A stretch of DNA of 32,402 nt from Verrucomicrobiota bacterium (GTDB taxonomy: Bacteria; Verrucomicrobiota; Verrucomicrobiia; Opitutales; Opitutaceae), in the NCBI GenBank assembly GCA_025352985.1, contig JANXRL010000195.1, positions 1-32,402 of the forward strand. The letters run 5' to 3'. Below, piece by piece: positions 8,448 through 17,603 of the stretch; the first letter of the stretch is position 1, and each line of letters starts with the position of its first letter. The notes beneath the pieces were generated by a model, which was not told the origin of the DNA, did not search any database, and was given only the letters and a program-made list of their open reading frames with translations. Made by a program: the position numbers and the translations under genes.

Positions 8448-8990
8448 CCTCTGTAAACGCAAAAGGTCGCGATAACAGAACGTGCGGAGCGCGCATCGGA
8501 AACAAGGGCTTACCACTCTCCTACAAAATATAGCAAATCAATACCTGATTAAGCGGAATCGGGGTGCTCTACCATGGAGGCACCATCAATTAATCGGACC
8601 TTCAGTCACCCCGCCGCCATCCCCAACCTGCTGTTAAATCATTTTGTGTAACTCCAAATTAATTTGCGGTTCATTTCATGATAAAAAGTATTAACATCCA
8701 TATCCCTTCGCTTTTTTCGCAAAAGCGCATCACCCGCTTTTGTGGTTTCACCACCCCTAGTTTCTTTAGTGATTTTCCCCAAAGTTTTTCACGATACCGG
8801 CCTTCTTCATCGTGTTTTCAGCTTCAATATCCAAGCCTTTATCAAACTTTTCCCCGTCTGCACCAACACCCAAAGGCCAAGCAAAAGACCGGCCGCCTAA
8901 CATACCCTGAAAACGTGATCTTCCCCGGCCATACCGCCTTCACCGTTTCCATACTACCCGTGCGTTTCGATCTCATTGGCTGCCAGGTCT
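8448..8990. other. AT-rich non-coding stretch
   Basis: About 540 bases have much lower GC than the flanks (line 8641-8700 is about 30% GC). They contain an imperfect inverted repeat GGTGC...GCACC at 8563-8584. A 104-codon open frame (8678-8992, +) has no signal peptide, domain or coding-like codon use and is not counted as a gene. The region probably carries the promoter of the oxidoreductase on the minus strand and possibly that of the plus-strand operon beginning at 9229. No convincing promoter boxes could be fixed. Confidence 0.45.
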
Positions 8991-9232
8991 AAAAAACTGG
9001 CTGGCCCCGAGTTCACCGCCGTCGCCCGCAACGCCCACGTTCAATGGCGTCCTAACGGTAAAAAAATCCCCGCCATTAAAATCAGAAGGCCACCCTCACG
9101 CGATCCCCGACGCCCGCAAGTTCCCCAAAAACCATAAAACTCACCGTCGGCACCTACCAAGTCGGCCTCTGACAGCCCGACGGCTTTCGCGCCGCCTCCA
9201 CCGTTTACCAATCCTTCACCCCCACCCCATGA
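8991..9232 (+). pseudogene. Possible remnant of a decayed gene tail ahead of the esterase
   Basis: The bases return to GC-rich, coding-like composition here, but no frame is intact. One frame reads GPEFTAVARNAHVQWRPNGK from 9003. Another reads KTIKLTVGTYQVGL, a TGA at 9170, then QPDGFRAASTVYQSFTPTP, ending in a TGA that overlaps the next gene's start as ATGA. A single base change (TGG to TGA) would explain the internal stop. The pieces look like the C-terminal beta strands of a secreted enzyme, but no family could be named. The alternative is ordinary leader sequence that happens to read well. Confidence 0.35.
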
Positions 9233-10758
9233 AAACGCCCTCCCTCCTCCGCCCAGGCTTCGTCCTGTTTTCGTTTCTCTCCGTCGTCGCGCTTCACGCC
9301 GACGTCGCCCCCAACGCGCTTTTCCGCGACCACGCGGTCTTACAGCGCGAGATGCCCGTCCCCGTCTGGGGCAAAGCATCGCCCGGTGAAAAAGTCACCG
9401 TGCGCCTCGCCAACCGTCCCGCCCTCTCCGTCACCACCGGGGCCGACGGGCGCTGGCTGGTGAAGTTGCCCGCGTCACCCGCTGGCGGCCCGTTCAAACT
9501 GGTCATCGATGGTAAAAACCACATCGAGTTGAACGACGTCTGGCTCGGCGAGGTCTGGATCGCATCCGGCCAGTCCAACATGGAACGCCAGCTCGGCCTC
9601 CGCGGCGGACAGAAGCCTATCGAAAACTGGGAGCAGGAAGTCGCCGCCGCCGACCACCCGCAGATCCGCCACTTCGCCGTGGACCGCACGCCGTCCGACA
9701 CTCCGAAGATCGAGACCGCCGGTCATTGGGACGTGTGCAGCCCTCAGACCGCCGCCCAGTTCACCGCCGTCGGCTACTTCTTCGCCCGCGACCTGCAGCC
9801 CAAGCTCAACGTCACCGTCGGCATCATTCACTCGTCCTGGGGCGGCACGCCCGCCGAGACGTGGATGCGCCACGACCTGCTCGCCACCGAATTTCCTGAG
9901 GTAATCGCCGCACAGGACAAAGCCGTTGCTGGTTACGATGCCGCCCTCGCTAAATACAAGACCGAGGAACCCGTGCTCCTCAAAACATGGGAAGAAGCCT
10001 CCGTCGCCGCCAAAGCCGCCGGCAAACCCGAGCCTAGTAAGCCCGTCCCTCCGCCCGACCCGCACACCACCCCAAAACGCCCTTCCGCGCTTTATCAGGG
10101 TATGATCGTCCCGCTTCAGCCCTATGCCATCCGCGGCGTCATCTGGTATCAGGGCGAATCCAACGCCGGTCGCTCTGAGGCCTATCGCACGCTCTTCCCC
10201 GCCCTCATCCGCGACTGGCGCGCCCAGTGGAATCAAGGCGAGTTCCCGTTCCTCTTCGTGCAAATCGCTCCGTTCAAGGGACTGCCACCAGAAATCCGTG
10301 ACGCCCAACTCCACGCCTGGCGCGTCACCCCGAACACCGCCATGGTCGTCACCGCCGACATCGGCGATGCCGAGGACATCCACCCCACCCGCAAGGCTCC
10401 CGTCGGCACCCGCCTCGCCCTCGCCGCCCGCGCGTTGGCCTACGGAGAAAAAATCGAATACTCCGGCCCCCGCTTCACCACCGCCGCCGTCCAGGGAGCA
10501 AATATCATCGTCAGCTTCGACCACCTCGGCGGAGGACTCGTCGCCAAGGACGGCCCGCTGCGCGGCTTCACGATCTCGGCCGACGGCAAAACCTTCGTGC
10601 CCGCGCAGGCCGAAATCGCGGGAGACACCGTCACGGTCCATGCCGAAGGCGTGACCGCCCCGGTCGCCGTGCGCTACGGCTGGGCCAACGTCCCCGACGT
10701 CAACCTATTCAACGCCGCCGGCCTCCCCGCCTCGCCCTTCCGTTCCGACCTCCCCTAA
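9229..10758 (+). CDS. Sialate O-acetylesterase-like carbohydrate acetylesterase (SASA/SGNH type), secreted
   Basis: A 509-residue protein with an N-terminal signal peptide (Lys at position 3, hydrophobic FVLFSFLSVVALHA, cleavage near residue 24). A small beta domain follows (PNALFRDHAVLQREMPVPVWG, ~27-105). The catalytic SGNH-like domain holds the nucleophile Ser116 in ASGQSNM and Asp383/His385 in DIHPTRK. A charged Lys/Glu/Pro insert lies around 225-285, and a C-terminal beta domain closes it. Enzymes of this group remove O-acetyl groups from sugars; relatives in plant-glycan loci act on acetylated xyloglucan or other hemicelluloses rather than sialic acid. It is first in a five-gene operon, and the GH35 gene starts 13 bases after its stop. 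Removing acetyl groups from galactosyl or xylosyl residues would prepare the substrate for the next enzymes. The exact substrate is inferred. Confidence 0.88.
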   Translation: MKTPSLLRPGFVLFSFLSVVALHADVAPNALFRDHAVLQREMPVPVWGKASPGEKVTVRLANRPALSVTTGADGRWLVKLPASPAGGPFKLVIDGKNHIELNDVWLGEVWIASGQSNMERQLGLRGGQKPIENWEQEVAAADHPQIRHFAVDRTPSDTPKIETAGHWDVCSPQTAAQFTAVGYFFARDLQPKLNVTVGIIHSSWGGTPAETWMRHDLLATEFPEVIAAQDKAVAGYDAALAKYKTEEPVLLKTWEEASVAAKAAGKPEPSKPVPPPDPHTTPKRPSALYQGMIVPLQPYAIRGVIWYQGESNAGRSEAYRTLFPALIRDWRAQWNQGEFPFLFVQIAPFKGLPPEIRDAQLHAWRVTPNTAMVVTADIGDAEDIHPTRKAPVGTRLALAARALAYGEKIEYSGPRFTTAAVQGANIIVSFDHLGGGLVAKDGPLRGFTISADGKTFVPAQAEIAGDTVTVHAEGVTAPVAVRYGWANVPDVNLFNAAGLPASPFRSDLP

Positions 10759-10771
10759 ATTCCGCCTTTTC

Positions 10772-13700
10772 ATGCGCCACCCCATCGCCGCCCTCGTCGC
10801 CCTCGCCCTCCCGCTCGTTGCCATCGCGCAGAACAAGCCCAAGGGCACGCACAACGATCAGATCTACCCACCCGCACCCGCCGCCAAGTCGTCCGTCGAT
10901 TTTGACGGGGCGGGTTTTATCATCAATGGCCAGCGCACCGTGCTCGCCTCCGGCACGATTCATTACCCCCGTGTGCCCCACGAGCTGTGGACCGACCGCA
11001 TGTTGCGGATGAAGCAGGCGAACTTTAACGGCATAGAAACCTACGCCTTCTGGAACCTGAACGAACCCCGCGAAAACGAATGGGATTTCACCGGCGACAA
11101 AGACATCGGCGCCTTCCTCGACACCGCAAAAAAAATGGGCCTCTACGCCACCGTGCGCGTCGGCCCCTACGTCTGTGCAGAGTGGGATCTGGGCGGCTGG
11201 CCCGTGTGGCTCAAGTTCAAGCCCGAGATGAAAGTCCGCACCGCCGATCCGCTCTACCTCGCGCTCAACGACCACTGGTATGACAAAATCATCCCTCTCG
11301 TCGCCTCCCACCAGATCAACCGCGGCGGCAATGTCATCCTCGTTCAGCTCGAAAACGAACACTCCCTGGGCTGGGGCGTCGTCAAGGACGACCCCTACTT
11401 CGATCACCTCGCCGCCTCCGCGCTTTCGCACGGCCTGGAAGTCCCGTGGTTTTTCAGCGGGCTCAACCACGGCGGCTCGCCCGCCCCGGGTGCCGCCATC
11501 GATCCTGCCAAGCGCGCCAACCCTTGGTATTCGACCGAATTCTGGTCCGGCTGGTTCGACGCCTACCGCTCCCTCCAGCCCAAGAAACTCCGCGCCATCG
11601 ACCGCGCCCAGTGGACCATCCTGGCCCACGGCGGCGGCGGTTATAACTTCTACATGGTGCACGGCGGCACGAATTTTGAAACGTGGAACGACGACAGCGT
11701 CGGCGCCAGCTACGATTACGGCACCGCCATCGGCCAGACCGGCGACCTGCGCCCGATGTATTACCGCATGAAGCGCGGCAACCAGCTCGCGCACAGCTTT
11801 CCCGAGATCCTCGCCGCCGGCTCGGATGCCGGCCCGGACTACAAGGACTTCGCCACCGGCCCCGGCGTGCAGCTCCTCGGCCCCCGTCGCAGCCCCGCCG
11901 GCACGCTCGTATTCCTCCAAAGCACGAAGGGCGACGACACCCCCGCGACGTTCAAAAACGGCGACACCTTCAAGCTCGCCCGCTACGGCACATATCCCTT
12001 CCCGAGTAATGTCGCGGTGGACGACGGCATCACCATCGCCGACGCAACCCTGCCCGTTCTCGCCCTCGCCCGAAACGGCACGACCTCCACCCTCGTTGTT
12101 TACGGACAACCCGGCGACACCGGACACCTGAACCTCGCCCTCAAAAGCGGCGCCCGGCCAGGCCAATTCTCGTCCGGCATCTCACTTGCCTCCAGCACCG
12201 ACGGAAAAACCACGCTCAAAATCACCATCCCTTCATCGGGCATCGAGGAAGGGACGTTCGACATCGGCTCCCGCACGCTGCGCATCCTCGCCATCAATCA
12301 GGACCTCTCGCTCTACACGTGGTTGGTCGGCGCGACCGGCCATGAATACGTGGTCTTTGGCCCAAGCTTCGTCCGCGACCTCAACGACAAAACCCCCACC
12401 GTCTCGCTCTCCGTAGAGCGGCCTTACGGTCAGGCGCTGCCGGGCCAGATCGCCGTCTATGGCGGCCGTGGCCAATCCTGGCATCTCACCGGTCAGGCCA
12501 ATCCAACGCTCGACGACGCTCCCGCTCCCGCGCTCGCCGACTGGCAAAAAGCCGTCGCCCCCGAGTCCGCTGCAACGCTGGACGTTGGCTCCTGGCGCGC
12601 CTCCGCCGGTAATCCTGAACAGATGGGCGCCGACGGCGACGCCAGCGCCTTCGCTTGGTATCGCACCACAGTGCAGCTCCCGTCCGCCGGTTCCGGCACG
12701 CTCAAACTAAACGGCCGCGACTACCTCCAAGTTTTTGTGAACGGCCGCAGTGTGACGGCCTCCGCCAAGGGAGTGGCCACGGCTGATTTTGTCGCGGGCG
12801 CCAACTCCATCGCGGTGCTCGTTTCCCACAAAGGTCGCAACAAGGTCTTCGCTTACAGCGGCTCCCTCGTTGACCACGACAACAAGGGTCTCTTCGGCGA
12901 TCAAATCCTTGAAATCGGCGGACAAAAAATTCCGCTGGTCGGCTGGCATATGCGCGGCGGCGTTTGCGCGTCTCCAGATGCCATCAAGGGCTGGACTCGC
13001 CTGGACACCAGCGCCTCCACCGAGGGCCTGCCCGCATTCTACCGCGCCCGTTTCGACGCCCGTCCACCCGCCGAGTTCGGAGCCTATCCCATCCTCCGCG
13101 CAACCTTCGCCGGACTCTCCCGCGGCACCCTGTGGGTCAACGGCCACAACCTCGGCCGTTACCCCGAAAAAATCCGCATCGACAGCCTCTACATCCCCGA
13201 ATGCTGGCTCCGCACCGACGGCCAAAACGAGCTCACCATCCTCGACGAACAGGGTGCCTCGCCCGCCGGCGTCCGCCTCGTCGTCGAAAAAGAATCCAGC
13301 CGCGAACTCGTGCGCGTGGATTCTCCCGTTCCCGCCTCCACGCCTCTCGTCGTTCCCGTGGAAAATCCTCCACGCAACCTGGAAGCCGTGAACAAGGGCA
13401 ACCTCGCGTGGCACTGCGCCGCCACTTCCTCGGTTGCCAACAACGGCGGCTCTCCCGGCAACGTGACCGACGGCGACCCCGACACCCAATGGTCAGGCCC
13501 CGACCGCACTCCAGATTCATGGGTGCAGGTCGATCTCGGCCAACCCGCGTCCGTGAAAGTCTGCGAGATCTACTGGCAGGATCCTGCGCGCAACTACAAA
13601 TACACCCTTGAGGGCTCCAGGGACTCACAGACATGGATGAAGATCGGCGACCAAGCCACCGCCGTGCCCACCTCGCCCGACAGCCCATCGGAATTGTCAC

Positions 13701-13804
13701 GCCTCAACCTACCCGGTGCCGAATACCGCTACCTGCGCGTCACCGTAGGCAACCCACGCGGCGTCGGCATCACCGAACTCCGCGCCTACAACGCCGCGCG
13801 GTAA
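10772..13804 (+). CDS. GH35 beta-galactosidase with C-terminal discoidin (F5/8 type C) domain, secreted
   Basis: A 1010-residue exo-beta-galactosidase with a signal peptide (MRHPIAALVALALPLVAIAQ). The GH35 TIM barrel runs from ~43 (GAGFIINGQRTVLASGTIHY). The acid/base Glu196 is in VILVQLENEH and the nucleophile Glu256 in WYSTEFWSGWFD. The barrel ends with ASYDYGTAIGQTG. Beta-sandwich jelly-roll domains fill the middle (LWVNGHNLGRYPE around 790, typical of GH35). The last ~130 residues form a carbohydrate-binding discoidin-like domain (NVTDGDPDTQW ... WVQVDLG ... YRYLRVTVGN). It would remove terminal beta-linked galactose in the periplasm or outside the cell. It is second in the operon, 45 bases before the beta-helix gene. 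Family assignment is firm; linkage preference is not readable. Confidence 0.94.
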   Translation: MRHPIAALVALALPLVAIAQNKPKGTHNDQIYPPAPAAKSSVDFDGAGFIINGQRTVLASGTIHYPRVPHELWTDRMLRMKQANFNGIETYAFWNLNEPRENEWDFTGDKDIGAFLDTAKKMGLYATVRVGPYVCAEWDLGGWPVWLKFKPEMKVRTADPLYLALNDHWYDKIIPLVASHQINRGGNVILVQLENEHSLGWGVVKDDPYFDHLAASALSHGLEVPWFFSGLNHGGSPAPGAAIDPAKRANPWYSTEFWSGWFDAYRSLQPKKLRAIDRAQWTILAHGGGGYNFYMVHGGTNFETWNDDSVGASYDYGTAIGQTGDLRPMYYRMKRGNQLAHSFPEILAAGSDAGPDYKDFATGPGVQLLGPRRSPAGTLVFLQSTKGDDTPATFKNGDTFKLARYGTYPFPSNVAVDDGITIADATLPVLALARNGTTSTLVVYGQPGDTGHLNLALKSGARPGQFSSGISLASSTDGKTTLKITIPSSGIEEGTFDIGSRTLRILAINQDLSLYTWLVGATGHEYVVFGPSFVRDLNDKTPTVSLSVERPYGQALPGQIAVYGGRGQSWHLTGQANPTLDDAPAPALADWQKAVAPESAATLDVGSWRASAGNPEQMGADGDASAFAWYRTTVQLPSAGSGTLKLNGRDYLQVFVNGRSVTASAKGVATADFVAGANSIAVLVSHKGRNKVFAYSGSLVDHDNKGLFGDQILEIGGQKIPLVGWHMRGGVCASPDAIKGWTRLDTSASTEGLPAFYRARFDARPPAEFGAYPILRATFAGLSRGTLWVNGHNLGRYPEKIRIDSLYIPECWLRTDGQNELTILDEQGASPAGVRLVVEKESSRELVRVDSPVPASTPLVVPVENPPRNLEAVNKGNLAWHCAATSSVANNGGSPGNVTDGDPDTQWSGPDRTPDSWVQVDLGQPASVKVCEIYWQDPARNYKYTLEGSRDSQTWMKIGDQATAVPTSPDSPSELSRLNLPGAEYRYLRVTVGNPRGVGITELRAYNAAR

Positions 13805-13849
13805 GGACCGTCGCCCGCCCAACCCCTCCCCCGAATTCCCCCCGCACCC

Positions 13850-15997
13850 ATGCCCCCCTCCTTAGTCCCCGTTATCTCGGTTCTCTATCTCCTCGTCTCC
13901 GCGACCGGTTTCGCCGCCGACATCCACGTTTCCACGCAAGGCGCGGATTCCGCCGACGGCAGCCCGGCTCACCCGTTTGCCACGCTCTCCCGTGCGCGTG
14001 ATGCCGTCCGCCTTGCGCACAAGGACAAGCCTGCCGAACCCGTCACCGTGTGGCTCGCCCCCGGCGACTACTTCTGCACGGAACCGTTCGCGCTCACTGC
14101 GGCCGACAGCGGCACCGCCGACGCGCCCGTCGTTTATCGCGGAGCAGAAGGTGACCATCCCTCACGCCTGATTGGCGCCCGCCTCCTCACGCCCGCCGAC
14201 TTCCAGCCAATCACCGACGCCGCCACTCTGGCCCGCATCGATCCTGCCGCCACCGGAAAAATCGTCTCCCTCGACCTCGCCAAGCTGGGCATCGTCCACT
14301 CGAAAAAATCCCCCGATGTCTTCACCGACAGCGGCGGCCTGCCCGACCTCTTCGTCGGCGGGCGGCGTATGCCCTTGTCCCGTTTTCCCAACAGCGGTTA
14401 CATGACGATGAAGCGTGTGCTCTTCAACGCCGGCGGCCCGACCAAGGCCTCCATCGCCAACAACGATCCGTCCTGGCAGGCGCTCACCAAGCAAAAAAGC
14501 GGCGGCATCTTCGAGTATCGCGAGGAGTTCTACGCCAAACATGCGCTTTGGCAGAAGCAGCTCAACCGCGGGGTCTGGATCAAGGGCTACTGGCGCATCC
14601 CCTGGCAGAACGAGACGGTGCGCATCGGCTCCATCGACACCGAACAACACACCGTGACCATGGCCAAACCCATCGGGGGCGGCATCGGCAACAAATACAC
14701 CCGCCCCGCCGGCAACGGCAAGGAGAGCTACTGGGCACTCAACCTCCTCGAAGAAATCGACCAGCCCGGCGAGTGGGCCGTCGATTTCACCGATCAAAAA
14801 CTCTACTTTTATCCGCCCGCCAATCTGGCGTCCCAGGAAATCCTGCTCGCCGACCAGGAAGCCCCGGTCGTCAACGTGAATGGTGCCTCGCACCTCGTCC
14901 TGCGCAACCTCACCGTCGAGGCCTCACTCGGCCACGGCATCGTCGTCACGGGCGGCGATCACGTGCTCGTCGCGGGGTGCACCGTGCGCAACGTTGATCG
15001 CTACGCCATCCGCTTCGATGGAGGCAAAGAACACACCGCGCTCAGCAACGACCTCTACAACCTCGGCGCGGGCGGCGTCTGGCTGGGCGGCGGCGACGAA
15101 GTCAGCCTGCCCCGCGTGCCCGCCGGCCACGAAGTCATCAACAACCACATCCACGACTTCGCGCAGATCGAGCGCGTTTACGCCCCCGGCGTGAATGCCG
15201 GCTTCACCGGCGGCGGCGGCGGCGGCCACCATCCCGCCGTCGGCATGCTCGTCGCCCACAATCTCATCCACGACACCCCCCACGGCGGCGTGCTTTACGG
15301 CAGCTGGGACAGCATTTTCGAATACAACGAGATCTTCCGCTTCTGCACCGTCTCGAACGATCTCGGCGCGTTTTACTCCTACGACACCTACGACCTGGAT
15401 GGCGGCCACATCTTCCGCTATAATCTCGTCCACAGCAGCGGCGACGGCGACGGCCTTTACTGGGACAACGACCACCGCGACATGCATGTTTACGGCAACA
15501 TCGTTTTCCTCAACAGCACCGGCAAGCGCGGCACGAGCTTCCTCTACAAGATCGGCTCGCAGGCGAAAAATCCGCAGTCCATCGACTGCACCAACAACAT
15601 CGCGATCCAAAGCAATACTGGCTTCCAGTTCGTCTCCGCCCTGCCCGGCCAAGGCGCCATCGCCAAAAACATCGTCGTCATGTGCAAAAAGCCCTTCGAC
15701 TGGAGCATCGTGAAGGACGGCAAGGCCGGCCGCGTCACCGACGGCTACGCCTCCGGCCCCAACAAAGTTTACGACGCCGACCCGGGCTTCGTTGACCTCG
15801 CCCGCCATGACTTCCGCCTCAAGCCCGACTCTCCGATCTTCAAAGACCTTCCCGACTTCAAACCCATCCCCGTCGAAAAAATCGGCCTCTTCATCGACGA
15901 GTATCGCCGCGTCCTCCCCACCGACGACGAGATCGACCGCTTCAACCGGCGCACGCACGACACCGGCCTCGGCTACGAAATCCTGGACCGTAAGTAA
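13850..15997 (+). CDS. Right-handed parallel beta-helix glycosidase, GH141-like, secreted
   Basis: A 715-residue protein with a signal peptide (VISVLYLLVSATGFAAD, cleavage near 23). The opening IHVSTQGADSADG, then HPFATLSRARDAVR, is the standard start of GH120/GH141-type beta-helix enzymes. LFVGGRRMPLSRFPNSGYM (~165-185) favours GH141. Helix coils follow (LVLRNLTVEASLGHGIVV and later). A cluster of conserved-looking acidic residues sits at the groove: Asp504 in SNDLGAFYS and the run GDGDGLYWDNDH (Asp532-Asp541). GH141 contains alpha-L-fucosidases acting on rhamnogalacturonan-II side chains and some xylanases, so a fucosidase or xylan/pectin role is plausible. Assignment is from remembered family features, not alignment. 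It is third in the operon; the GH27 start lies 4 bases after its stop. Confidence 0.72.
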   Translation: MPPSLVPVISVLYLLVSATGFAADIHVSTQGADSADGSPAHPFATLSRARDAVRLAHKDKPAEPVTVWLAPGDYFCTEPFALTAADSGTADAPVVYRGAEGDHPSRLIGARLLTPADFQPITDAATLARIDPAATGKIVSLDLAKLGIVHSKKSPDVFTDSGGLPDLFVGGRRMPLSRFPNSGYMTMKRVLFNAGGPTKASIANNDPSWQALTKQKSGGIFEYREEFYAKHALWQKQLNRGVWIKGYWRIPWQNETVRIGSIDTEQHTVTMAKPIGGGIGNKYTRPAGNGKESYWALNLLEEIDQPGEWAVDFTDQKLYFYPPANLASQEILLADQEAPVVNVNGASHLVLRNLTVEASLGHGIVVTGGDHVLVAGCTVRNVDRYAIRFDGGKEHTALSNDLYNLGAGGVWLGGGDEVSLPRVPAGHEVINNHIHDFAQIERVYAPGVNAGFTGGGGGGHHPAVGMLVAHNLIHDTPHGGVLYGSWDSIFEYNEIFRFCTVSNDLGAFYSYDTYDLDGGHIFRYNLVHSSGDGDGLYWDNDHRDMHVYGNIVFLNSTGKRGTSFLYKIGSQAKNPQSIDCTNNIAIQSNTGFQFVSALPGQGAIAKNIVVMCKKPFDWSIVKDGKAGRVTDGYASGPNKVYDADPGFVDLARHDFRLKPDSPIFKDLPDFKPIPVEKIGLFIDEYRRVLPTDDEIDRFNRRTHDTGLGYEILDRK

Positions 15998-16001
15998 GCC
16001 C

Positions 16002-17585
16002 ATGTTCAGAAAACCCTCCGTCATTTTTTTGATCCTGCTCGCGATTCACCCGCGGATGGACGCGGCCGATCCCTCCGCCGTTCCGGCGACCGCACCCGCC
16101 CCGGCGCCTTTGCCCGCCCCGCGCACCCCGGTTGCCGCGCCTGCTCCGCGCATCAACGGTCCGACCGTCTTCGGCGTGCGGCCCGACGCGCCTTTCCTCT
16201 ACACCATTCCGGCCACTGGAGAACGCCCTCTGCGTTTCGGCATCCGGGATCTGCCCGCCGGCCTCAAGCTGGACGCGGACACCGGCCGCATCACCGGCAC
16301 GCTTTCAAAGCCGGGCCTATACCCCGTCATTTTTTCCGCCCAAAACTCCCTGGGCACCGCGCAAAAAAAATTCCGTATCGTCGTGGGTGACGACATCGCA
16401 CTCACCCCGCCGATGGGTTGGAACAGTTACAACGTCTGGGGCATCGGGGTGGATCAGGACAAAGCCCTACGCTCCGCCCGCGCGTTGATCGCCGCCGGGC
16501 TCGACCAGCATGGCTGGACCTACATCAACATGGACGACGGGTGGCAGGGCACGCGCAGCGGTCCGCTCAACGCGCTTCAGGCCGACGTGAAACGTTTCCC
16601 CGACATGAAGCGCCTGTGCGACGACATCCACGCCCTCGGCCTCAAGGTTGGCATCTATCACACCCCGTGGGTCATGTCCTACGGTGGCCGCGCCGGCGCG
16701 ACTTCCGAAGACCCCCAGGGTCTCTGGAAACCCAAGGAGCAGTGGCCCAACAAAAATCCTCCCAACATCAAACAACTCCCCAAGGCCATCGGCCGCCATT
16801 CTTTTGTCTCGCAGGATGCCCGGCAGTTTGCCGAATGGGGCGTGGACTACCTCAAATATGACTGGGCACCCGTCGAGGCGCCCGAGACCCAGGTCATGGC
16901 CGACGCCCTCCGCGCCACCGGCCGCGACATCGTCCTCAGCCTTTCCAACAACCACCCGAATACACTCCTCGCCGGCATCAAGGACGTCTGCCCCCACGCC
17001 CAATCCTGGCGCACCACCGGCGACATCAACGACTCCTGGAAGAGCGTCAAAGGCATCGGCCTCAAGCAGGACGCGTGGGCCGCCTTTGCCCGGCCCGGTC
17101 ACTGGAACGATCCCGACATGCTCGTGGTTGGCTGGGTCGGCTGGGGAAAGCCACGCCCCACCAAACTCACGCCCGACGAACAATACACCCACGTCACCCT
17201 CTGGTCGTTGCTCTCGGCCCCGCTGCTCATCGGCGCCGACCTCGAAAAACTCGACGCCTTCACCCTCGGCCTGCTGACCAACGACGAAGTCCTCGCCGTC
17301 GATCAGGACGCCTTGGGGAAAGCCGCCACCCCCGTTATTCGCGAAGGTGACCTCCGGGTTTACGCCAAGCCCCTCGAAGACGGCTCGTGGGCGGTCGGTC
17401 TCTTCAACCTCGGAGAAACCGAGGCGACCGTCGGCCTGAAATGGAGCGACCTCAAGCTCTCCGGCCCCCAAGCCGTGCGCGACCTCTGGCGCCAAAAAGA
17501 TCCCGGAAGCCTACCTGACGGTTTCTCCATCCCGGTGGCCGCACACGGTGCCGAATTGATCCGCATCGGCGGACCCAATAACTGA
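16002..17585 (+). CDS. GH27 alpha-galactosidase with N-terminal putative Ig-like domain, secreted
   Basis: A 527-residue enzyme from the ATG at 16002, with signal peptide (KPSVIFLILLAIHP). A Pro/Ala-rich linker (~24-50) follows, then a putative Ig (He_PIG-like) domain (DLPAGLKLDADTGRITGT ... GLYPVIFSAQNSLG, ~55-130). The GH27 barrel starts at TPPMGWNSYN (~135). Asp287 in YLKYDW is the nucleophile, and Asp341 in RTTGDINDSW matches the acid/base of human alpha-galactosidase A. An all-beta C-terminal domain ends the protein. It would release alpha-galactose, or beta-L-arabinopyranose in some relatives, outside the cytoplasm. The frame is open back to 15792, but that part overlaps the beta-helix gene. 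It starts 4 bases after the previous stop, which implies coupled translation. Confidence 0.92.
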   Translation: MFRKPSVIFLILLAIHPRMDAADPSAVPATAPAPAPLPAPRTPVAAPAPRINGPTVFGVRPDAPFLYTIPATGERPLRFGIRDLPAGLKLDADTGRITGTLSKPGLYPVIFSAQNSLGTAQKKFRIVVGDDIALTPPMGWNSYNVWGIGVDQDKALRSARALIAAGLDQHGWTYINMDDGWQGTRSGPLNALQADVKRFPDMKRLCDDIHALGLKVGIYHTPWVMSYGGRAGATSEDPQGLWKPKEQWPNKNPPNIKQLPKAIGRHSFVSQDARQFAEWGVDYLKYDWAPVEAPETQVMADALRATGRDIVLSLSNNHPNTLLAGIKDVCPHAQSWRTTGDINDSWKSVKGIGLKQDAWAAFARPGHWNDPDMLVVGWVGWGKPRPTKLTPDEQYTHVTLWSLLSAPLLIGADLEKLDAFTLGLLTNDEVLAVDQDALGKAATPVIREGDLRVYAKPLEDGSWAVGLFNLGETEATVGLKWSDLKLSGPQAVRDLWRQKDPGSLPDGFSIPVAAHGAELIRIGGPNN

Positions 17586-17603
17586 GTTTCTCATTTTTTT
17601 CCC

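Noticed and set aside
8678-8992. 104-codon open frame (+) in the AT-rich gap
   Set aside because: No domain, signal peptide or membrane segment, odd Phe/Ser/Pro composition, AT-rich non-coding-like base usage, and no operon context.
10709-12166. 485-codon frame (-) antisense to the GH35 gene
   Set aside because: Low-complexity shadow with no recognisable fold; the GH35 catalytic residues are on the plus strand.
15792-16001. N-terminal extension of the GH27 by 70 residues
   Set aside because: Lies inside the beta-helix gene; a proper signal peptide starts at 16002.
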